Assembly (NCBI RefSeq): GCF_052324685.1
Contig: NW_027506919.1
Location: 241,314 to 305,313, forward strand
From: Brachyhypopomus gauderio
Lineage: Eukaryota > Chordata > Actinopteri > Gymnotiformes > Hypopomidae
DNA length: 64,000 bases
Direction: 5' to 3'
Shown here: positions 56,758 through 64,000 of the stretch, one piece after another
How positions within the stretch are numbered: the first letter of the stretch is position 1
How the letters are laid out: each line of letters opens with the position of its first letter
Made by a program: the position numbers and the translations under genes
Notes under the pieces: generated by a model
Seen by the model: the letters and a program-made list of their open reading frames with translations, nothing else
Databases searched by the model: none
What the model was told of the DNA's origin: nothing

Positions 56758-58657
56758 CGACTCTGGTGGGACTCGAACCCACAACCTTTGAATGGCCACA
56801 CACCTGCGTCTAGAAGTCCAATGCGCTATCCATTGCGCCACAGAGCCCAGCATGTGTTAAAGTTTTGACAGTTGCTCTTCAGCAGGAGGCTAAATGTCAT
56901 GACCTAACAACTGCTTACATAAAGGAAAGGCACCGCTGGGATTTGAACCCAGGATTTCCTGTTTACTAGACAGGCGCTATGACCAGCTAAGCCACGGCGC
57001 CACGCCATGGCTTTTTACTGAGGATTGGTGTCATTAGTGAGGAGCGATGAATTTTGTTGTTTTCAAAGAAAAAATGACTCTGGTGGGACTCGAACCCACA
57101 ACCTTTGAATGGCCACACACCTGCGTCTAGAAGTCCAATGCGCTATCCATTGCGCCACAGAGCCCAGCATGTGTTAAAGTTTTGACAGTTGCTCTTCAGT
57201 AGGAGGCTAAATGTCATGACCTAACAACTGCTTACATAAAGGAAAGGCACCGCTGGGATTTGAACCCAGGATTTCCTGTTTACTAGACAGGCGCTATGAC
57301 CAGCTAAGCCACGGCGCAACGCCATGGCTGTTTACTGTGGATTGGTGTCATTAGTGAGGAGCGATGAATTTTGTTGTTTTCAAAGAAAAAACGACTCTGG
57401 TGGGACTCGAACCCACAACCTTTGAATGGCCACACACCTGCGTCTAGAAGTCCAATGCGCTATCCATTGCGCCACAGAGCCCAGTATGTTTTAAAGTTTT
57501 GACAGTTGCTCTTCAGCATGAGGCTGAATGTCATGACCTAACAACTGCTTACATAATAGAAAGGCACCGCTGGGACTTGAACCCAGGACTTCCTGTTTAC
57601 TAGACAGGCGCTATGACCAGCTAACCCATGGCGCCACGCCATGGCTTTTTACTGTGGATTGGTGTCATTAGTGAGGAGCGATGAATTTTGTTGTTTTCAA
57701 AGAAAAAACGACTCTGGTGGGACTCGAACCCACAACCTTTGAATGGCCACACACCTGCGTCTAGAAGTCCAATGCGCTATCCATTGCGCCACAGAGCCCA
57801 GCATGTGTTAAAGTTTTGACAGTTGCTCTTCAGCAGGAGGCTAAATGTCATGACCTAACAACTGCTTACATAAAGGAAAGGCACCGCTGGGATTTGAACC
57901 CAGGATTTCCTGTTTACTAGACAGGCGCTATGACCAGCTAAGCCACGGCGCCACGCCATGGCTTTTTACTGAGGATTGGTGTCATTAGTGAGGAGCGATG
58001 AATTTTGTTGTTTTCAAAGAAAAAATGACTCTGGTGGGACTCGAACCCACAACCTTTGAATGGCCACACACCTGCGTCTAGAAGTCCAATGCGCTATCCA
58101 TTGCGCCACAGAGCCCAGCATGTGTTAAAGTTTTGACAGTTGCTCTTCAGTAGGAGGCTAAATGTCATGACCTAACAACTGCTTACATAAAGGAAAGGCA
58201 CCGCTGGGATTTGAACCCAGGATTTCCTGTTTACTAGACAGGCGCTATGACCAGCTAAGCCACGGCGCAACGCCATGGCTGTTTACTGTGGATTGGTGTC
58301 ATTAGTGAGGAGCGATGAATTTTGTTGTTTTCAAAGAAAAAACGACTCTGGTGGGACTCGAACCCACAACCTTTGAATGGCCACACACCTGCGTCTAGAA
58401 GTCCAATGCGCTATCCATTGCGCCACAGAGCCCAGTATGTTTTAAAGTTTTGACAGTTGCTCTTCAGCATGAGGCTGAATGTCATGACCTAACAACTGCT
58501 TACATAATAGAAAGGCACCGCTGGGATTTGAACCCAGGACTTCCTGTTTACTAGACAGGCGCTATGACCAGCTAAGCCACGGCACCACGCCATGGCTTTT
58601 TACTGTGGATTGGTGTCATTAGTGAGGAGCAATGAATTTTGTTGTTTTCAAAGAAAA
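56758..58657. repeat. Three-unit module in two copies
   Basis: The rare spacer form CAGTATGTTTTAAAG occurs at about 57482 and 58433, exactly three units (951 bp) apart. It comes with TTTTTACTGAGGATTGG and CTTCAGTAGGAGGC repeated at the same spacing. Confidence 0.75.
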
Positions 58658-58975
58658 AACGACTCTGGGGGGACTCGAACCCACAACCTTTGAATGGCCA
58701 CACACCTGCGTCTAGAAGTCCAATGCGCTATCCATTGCGCCACAGAGCCCAGTATGTGTTAAAGTTTTGACAGTTGCTCTTCAGCAGGAGGCTAAATGTC
58801 ATGACCTAACAACTGCTTACATAAAGGAAAGGCACCGCTGGGACTTGAACCCAGGACTTCCTGTTTACTAGACAGGCGCTATGACCAGCTAAGCCACGGC
58901 GCCACGCCATGGCTTTTTACTGTGGATTGGTGTCATTAGTGAGGAGCGATGAATTTTGTTGTTTTCAAAGAAAAA

Positions 58976-59065
58976 TGACTCTGGTGGGACTCAAACCCAC
59001 AACCTTTGAATGGCCACACACCTGCATCTAGAAGTCCAATGCGCTATCCATTGCGCCACAGAGCC
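58976..59065 (-). tRNA. tRNA-Arg(UCU), C56U variant
   Basis: T-loop GGGTTTGAGTCCC with C56 lost; the terminator is T5 because of a 1-bp loss. Recurs at 60877-60966, six units later. Confidence 0.75.
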
Positions 59066-60876
59066 CAGCATGTGTTAAAGTTTTGACAGTTGCTCTTCAG
59101 CAGGAGGCTAAATGTCATGACCTAACAACTGCTTACATAATGGAAAGGCACCGCTGGGATTTGAACCCAGGATTTCCTGTTTACTAGACAGGCGCTATGA
59201 CCAGCTAAGCCACGGCGCCACGCCATGCCTGTTTACTGTGGATTGGTGTCATTAGTGAGGAGCGATGAATTTTGTTGTTTTCAAAGAAAAAAAGACTCTG
59301 GTGGGACTCGAACCCACAACCTTTGAATGGCCACACACCTGCGTCTAGAAGTCCAATGCGCTATCCATTGCGCCACAGAGCCCAGTATGTGTTAAAGTTT
59401 TGACAGTTGCTCTTCAGCATGAGGCTGAATGTCATGACCTAACAACTGCTTACATAATAGAAAGGCACCGCTGGGATTTGAACCCAGGACTTCCTGTTTA
59501 CTAGACAGGCGCTATGACCAGCTAAGCCACAGCGCCACGCCATGGCTTTTTACTGTGGATTGGTGTCATTAGTGAGGAGCGATGAATTTTGTTGTTTTCA
59601 TAGAAAAAACGACTCTGGGGGGACTCGAACCCACAACCTTTGAATGGCCACACACCTGCGTCTAGAAGTCCAATGCGCTATCCATTGCGCCACAGAGCCC
59701 AGCATGTGTTAAAGTTTTGACAGTTGCTCTTCAGCAGGAGGCTAAATGTCATGACCTAACAACTGCTTACATAAAGGAAAGGCACCGCTGGGATTTGAAC
59801 CCAGGATTTCCTGTTTACTAGACAGGCGCTATGACCAGCTAAGCCACGGCGCCACGCCATGGCTTTTTACTGTGGATTGGTGTCATTAGTGAGGAGCGAT
59901 GAATTTTGTTGTTTTCAAAGAAAAAATGACTCTGGTGGGACTCGAACCCACAACCTTTGAATGGCCACACACCTGCGTCTAGAAGTCCAATGCGCTATCC
60001 ATTGCGCCACAGAGCCCAGCATGTGTTAAAGTTTTGACAGTTGCTCTTCAGCAGGAGGCTAAATGTCATGACCTAACAACTGCTTACATAAAGGAAAGGC
60101 ACCGCTGGGATTTGAACCCAGGATTTCCTGTTTACTAGACAGGCGCTATGACCAGCTAAGCCACGGCGCAACGCCATGGCTGTTTACTGTGGATTGGTGT
60201 CATTAGTGAGGAGCGATGAATTTTGTTGTTTTCAAAGAAAAAACGACTCTGGTGGGACTCGAACCCACAACCTTTGAATGGCCACACACCTGCGTCTAGA
60301 AGTCCAATGCGCTATCCATTGCGCCACAGAGCCCAGTATGTGTTAAAGTTTTGACAGTTGCTCTTCAGCATGAGGCTGAATGTCATGACCTAACAACTGC
60401 TTACATAATAGAAAGGCACCGCTGGGATTTGAACCCAGGACTTCCTGTTTACTAGACAGGCGCTATGACCAGCTAAGCCACGGCACCACGCCATGGCTTT
60501 TTACTGTGGATTGGTGTCATTAGTGAGGAGCAATGAATTTTGTTGTTTTCAAAGAAAAAACGACTCTGGGGGGACTCGAACCCACAACCTTTGAATGGCC
60601 ACACACCTGCGTCTACAAGTCCAATGCGCTATCCATTGCGCCACAGAGCCCAGTATGTGTTAAAGTTTTGACAGTTGCTCTTCAGCAGGAGGCTAAATGT
60701 CATGACCTAACAACTGCTTACATAAAGGAAAGGCACCGCTGGGACTTGAACCCAGGACTTCCTGTTTACTAGACAGGCGCTATGACCAGCTAAGCCACGA
60801 CGCCACGCCATGGCTTTTTACTGTGGATTGGTGTCATTAGTGAGGAGCGATGAATTTTGTTGTTTTCAAAGAAAAA

Positions 60877-60966
60877 TGACTCTGGTGGGACTCAAACCCA
60901 CAACCTTTGAATGGCCACACACCTGCGTCTAGAAGTCCAATGCGCTATCCATTGCGCCACAGAGCC
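60877..60966 (-). tRNA. tRNA-Arg(UCU), C56U variant
   Basis: Second copy of the C56U, T5-terminator form. Confidence 0.75.
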
Positions 60967-63899
60967 CAGCATGTGTTAAAGTTTTGACAGTTGCTCTTCA
61001 GCAGGAGGCTAAATGTCATGACCTAACAACTGCTTACATAATGGAAAGGCACCGCTGGGATTTGAACCCAGGATTTCCTGTTTACTAGACAGGCGCTATG
61101 ACCAGCTAAGCCACGGCGCCACGCCATGCCTGTTTACTGTGGATTGGTGTCATTAGTGAGGAGCGATGAATTTTGTTGTTTTCAAAGAAAAAAAGACTCT
61201 GGTGGGACTCGAACCCACAACCTTTGAATGGCCACACACCTGCGTCTAGAAGTCCAATGCGCTATCCATTGCGCCACAGAGCCCAGTATGTGTTAAAGTT
61301 TTGACAGTTGCTCTTCAGCATGAGGCTGAATGTCATGACCTAACAACTGCTTACATAATAGAAAGGCACCGCTGGGATTTGAACCCAGGACTTCCTGTTT
61401 ACTAGACAGGCGCTATGACCAGCTAAGCCACAGCGCCACGCCATGGCTTTTTACTGTGGATTGGTGTCATTAGTGAGGAGCGATGAATTTTGTTGTTTTC
61501 ATAGAAAAAACGACTCTGGGGGGACTCGAACCCACAACCTTTGAATGGCCACACACCTGCGTCTAGAAGTCCAATGCGCTATCCATTGCGCCACAGAGCA
61601 CAGTATGTGTTAAAGTTTTGACAGTTGCTCTTCAGCAGGAGGCTAAATGTCATGACCTAACAACTGCTTACATAAAGGAAAGGCACTGCTGGGATTTGAA
61701 CCCAGGACTTCCTGTTTACTAGACAGGCGCTATGACCAGCTAAGCCACGGAGCCACGCCATGGCTTTTTACTGTGGATTGGTGTCATTAGTGAGGAGCGA
61801 TGAATTTTGTTGTTTTCAAAGAAAAAACGACTCTGGGGGGACTCGAACCCACAACCTTTGAATGGCCACACACCTGCATCTAGAAGTCCAATGCGCTATC
61901 CATTGCGCCACAGAGCCCAGCATGTGTTAAAGTTTTGACAGTTGCTCTTCAGCAGGAGGCTAAATGTCATGACCTAACAACTGCTTACATAAAGGAAAGG
62001 CACCGCTGGGACTTGAACCCAGGACTTCCTGTTTACTAGACAGGCGCTATGACCAGCTAAGCCACGGCGCCACGCCATGGCTTTTTACTGTGGATTGGTG
62101 TCATTAGTGAGGAGCGATGAATTTTGTTGTTTTCAAAGAAAAAATGACTCTGGTGGGACTCGAACCCACAACCTTTGAATGGCCACACACCTGCGTCTAG
62201 AAGTCCAATGCGCTATCCATTGCGCCACAGAGCCCAGCATGTGTTAAAGTTTTGACAGTTGCTCTTCAGCAGGAGGCTAAATGTCATGACCTAACAACTG
62301 CTTACATAATAGAAAGGCACCGCTGGGATTTGAACCCAGGACTTCCTGTTTACTAGACAGGCGCTATGACCAGCTAAGCCACAGCGCCACGCCATGGCTT
62401 TTTACTGTGGATTGGTGTCATTAGTGAGGAGCGATGAATTTTGTTGTTTTCATAGAAAAAACGACTCTGGGGGGACTCGAACCCACAACCTTTGAATGGC
62501 CACACACCTGCGTCTAGAAGTCCAATGTGCTATCCATTGCGCCACAGAGCAGAGTATGTGTTAAAGTTTTGACAGTTGCTCTTCAGCAGGAGGCTAAATG
62601 TCATGACCTAACAACTGCTTACATAAAGGAAAGGCACTGCTGGGATTTGAACCCAGGACTTCCTGTTTACTAGACAGGCGCTATGACCAGCTAAGCCACG
62701 GAGCCACGCCATGGCTTTTTACTGTGGATTGGTGTCATTAGTGAGGAGCGATGAATTTTGTTGTTTTCAAAGAAAAAACGACTCTGGGGGGACTCGAACC
62801 CACAACCTTTGAATGGCCACACACCTGCATCTAGAAGTCCAATGCGCTATCCATTGCGCCACAGAGCCCAGCATGTGTTAAAGTTTTGACAGTTGCTCTT
62901 CAGCAGGAGGCTAAATGTCATGACCTAACAACTGCTTACATAGAGGAAAGGCACCGCTGGGACTTGAACCCAGGACTTCCTGTTTACTAGACAGGCGCTA
63001 TGACCAGCTAAGCCACGGCGCCACGCCATGGCTTTTTACTGTGGATTGGTGTCATTAGTGAGGAGCGATGAATTTTGTTGTTTTCAAAGAAAAAATGACT
63101 CTGGTGGGACTCGAACCCACAACCTTTGAATGGCCACACACCTGCGTCTAGAAGTCCAATGCGCTATCCATTGCGCCACAGAGCCCAGCATGTGTTAAAG
63201 TTTTGACAGTTGCTCTTCAGCAGGAGGCTAAATGTCATGACCTAACAACTGCTTACATAAAGGAAAGGCACCGCTGGGATTTGAACCCAGGATTTCCTGT
63301 TTACTAGACAGGCGCTATGACCAGCTAAGCCACGGCGCCACGCCATGGCTTTTTACTGTGGATTGGTGTCATTAGTGAGGAGCGATGAATTTTGTTGTTT
63401 TCAAAGAAAAAATGACTCTGGTGGGACTCGAACCCACAACCTTTGAATGGCCACACACCTGCGTCTAGAAGTCCAATGCGCTATCCATTGCGCCACAGAG
63501 CCCAGCATGTGTTAAAGTTTTGACAGTTGCTCTTCAGCAGGAGGCTAAATGTCATGACCTAACAACTGCTTACATAAAGGAAAGGCACCGCTGGGATTTG
63601 AACCCAGGATTTCCTGTTTACTAGACAGGCGCTATGACCAGCTAAGCCACGGCGCAACGCCATGGCTGTTTACTGTGGATTGGTGTCATTAGTGAGGAGC
63701 GATGAATTTTGTTGTTTTCAAAGAAAAAACGACTCTGGTGGGACTCGAACCCACAACCTTTGAATGGCCACACACCTGCGTCTAGAAGTCCAATGCGCTA
63801 TCCATTGCGCCACAGAGCCCAGTATGTGTTAAAGTTTTGACAGTTGCTCTTCAGCATGAGGCTGAATGTCATGACCTAACAACTGCTTACATAATAGAA

Positions 63900-63973
63900 A
63901 GGCACCGCTGGGATTTGAACCCAGGACTTCCTGTTTACTAGACAGGCGCTATGACCAGCTAAGCCACGGCGCC
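63900..63973 (-). tRNA. tRNA-Thr(AGU), last complete gene in window
   Basis: Consensus sequence throughout, with intact A and B boxes; the following 27 bp are ordinary inter-unit spacer, so the array runs on to the right. Confidence 0.92.
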
Positions 63974-64000
63974 ACGCCATGGCTTTTTACTGTGGATTGG

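Larger units (their letters stand above)
39708..64000 (-). repeat. tRNA-Thr/tRNA-Arg tandem array, block 3
   Basis: Seventy-seven Arg loci. Arg starts: 39816 to 41718 in steps of 317, 42034, 42351 (deleted form), 42625 to 45478 by 317, 45794, 46111 (deleted), 46385 to 47653 by 317, 47969, 48286 (deleted), 48560 to 50145 by 317, 50461, 50778 (deleted), 51052 to 58660 by 317, 58976 to 60561 by 317, and 60877 to 63730 by 317. Each Arg is 90 bp (deleted form 47 bp). Thr (74 bp) starts 170 bp after the Arg start, or 127 bp after a deleted one. The array continues past the window end. Confidence 0.93.

Noticed and set aside
1-64000. CRISPR-like regular repeats
   Set aside because: The period is 317 bp, the whole unit is conserved with no unique spacers, and it contains split eukaryotic tRNA genes.
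1-64000. tRNA-derived SINE family
   Set aside because: Units are head-to-tail with no poly(A) or simple-repeat tails and no target-site duplications, and each contains two complete tRNAs with a normal tRNA intron.

Overview
The window is almost entirely a tandem array of tRNA genes from an animal nuclear genome. A teleost fish is my best guess. Both tRNAs match vertebrate nuclear types: an intron-containing tRNA-Arg(UCU) and a tRNA-Thr(AGU). The interrupting elements (an L2-type LINE/SINE 3' tail, a piggyBac-like transposon and a solo LTR) are of kinds common in fish genomes. I see no intact host protein-coding gene. The species call is inference.

The repeat unit is 317 bp. Both genes lie on the minus strand. 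In transcription order a unit holds tRNA-Thr(AGU) (74 nt), an 80-bp spacer, tRNA-Arg(UCU) (90 nt including a 17-nt intron), a T6 Pol III terminator, and a 73-bp inter-unit spacer that includes that terminator. By my count there are 188 tRNA-Arg loci, one of them 3'-truncated and four internally deleted. There are 187 full-length tRNA-Thr loci, plus one cut by the window edge and one split by a transposon.

Layout: 1-19947 is array block 1, where successive units keep an exact 317-bp register for 62 periods. 19953-20490 is a solo LTR with 5-bp target-site duplications. 20496-35764 is array block 2. 35769-39703 is an internally deleted, rearranged piggyBac-like DNA transposon inserted into a tRNA-Thr gene; it carries two minisatellites built from its own sequence and an L2-like tail. 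39708-64000 is array block 3.

The array has higher-order structure. Multi-unit blocks recur with shared diagnostic variants, and one copy of about 7.2 kb is repeated 45 units away. Many units carry tRNA variants that look damaging: loss of U33, of B-box residues, or of stem pairs. These have spread by block duplication together with sound copies. The most interesting points are: (i) there is no oligo-T between Thr and Arg but a strong T6 after Arg, which suggests a dicistronic Thr-Arg Pol III unit, while a subset of units has gained a T5 in the spacer; (ii) a compensatory acceptor-stem pair switch in tRNA-Thr; (iii) a quasi-palindrome across the tRNA-Thr 5' end that is perfect in some copies; (iv) a minisatellite derived from the intron of the transposase gene.
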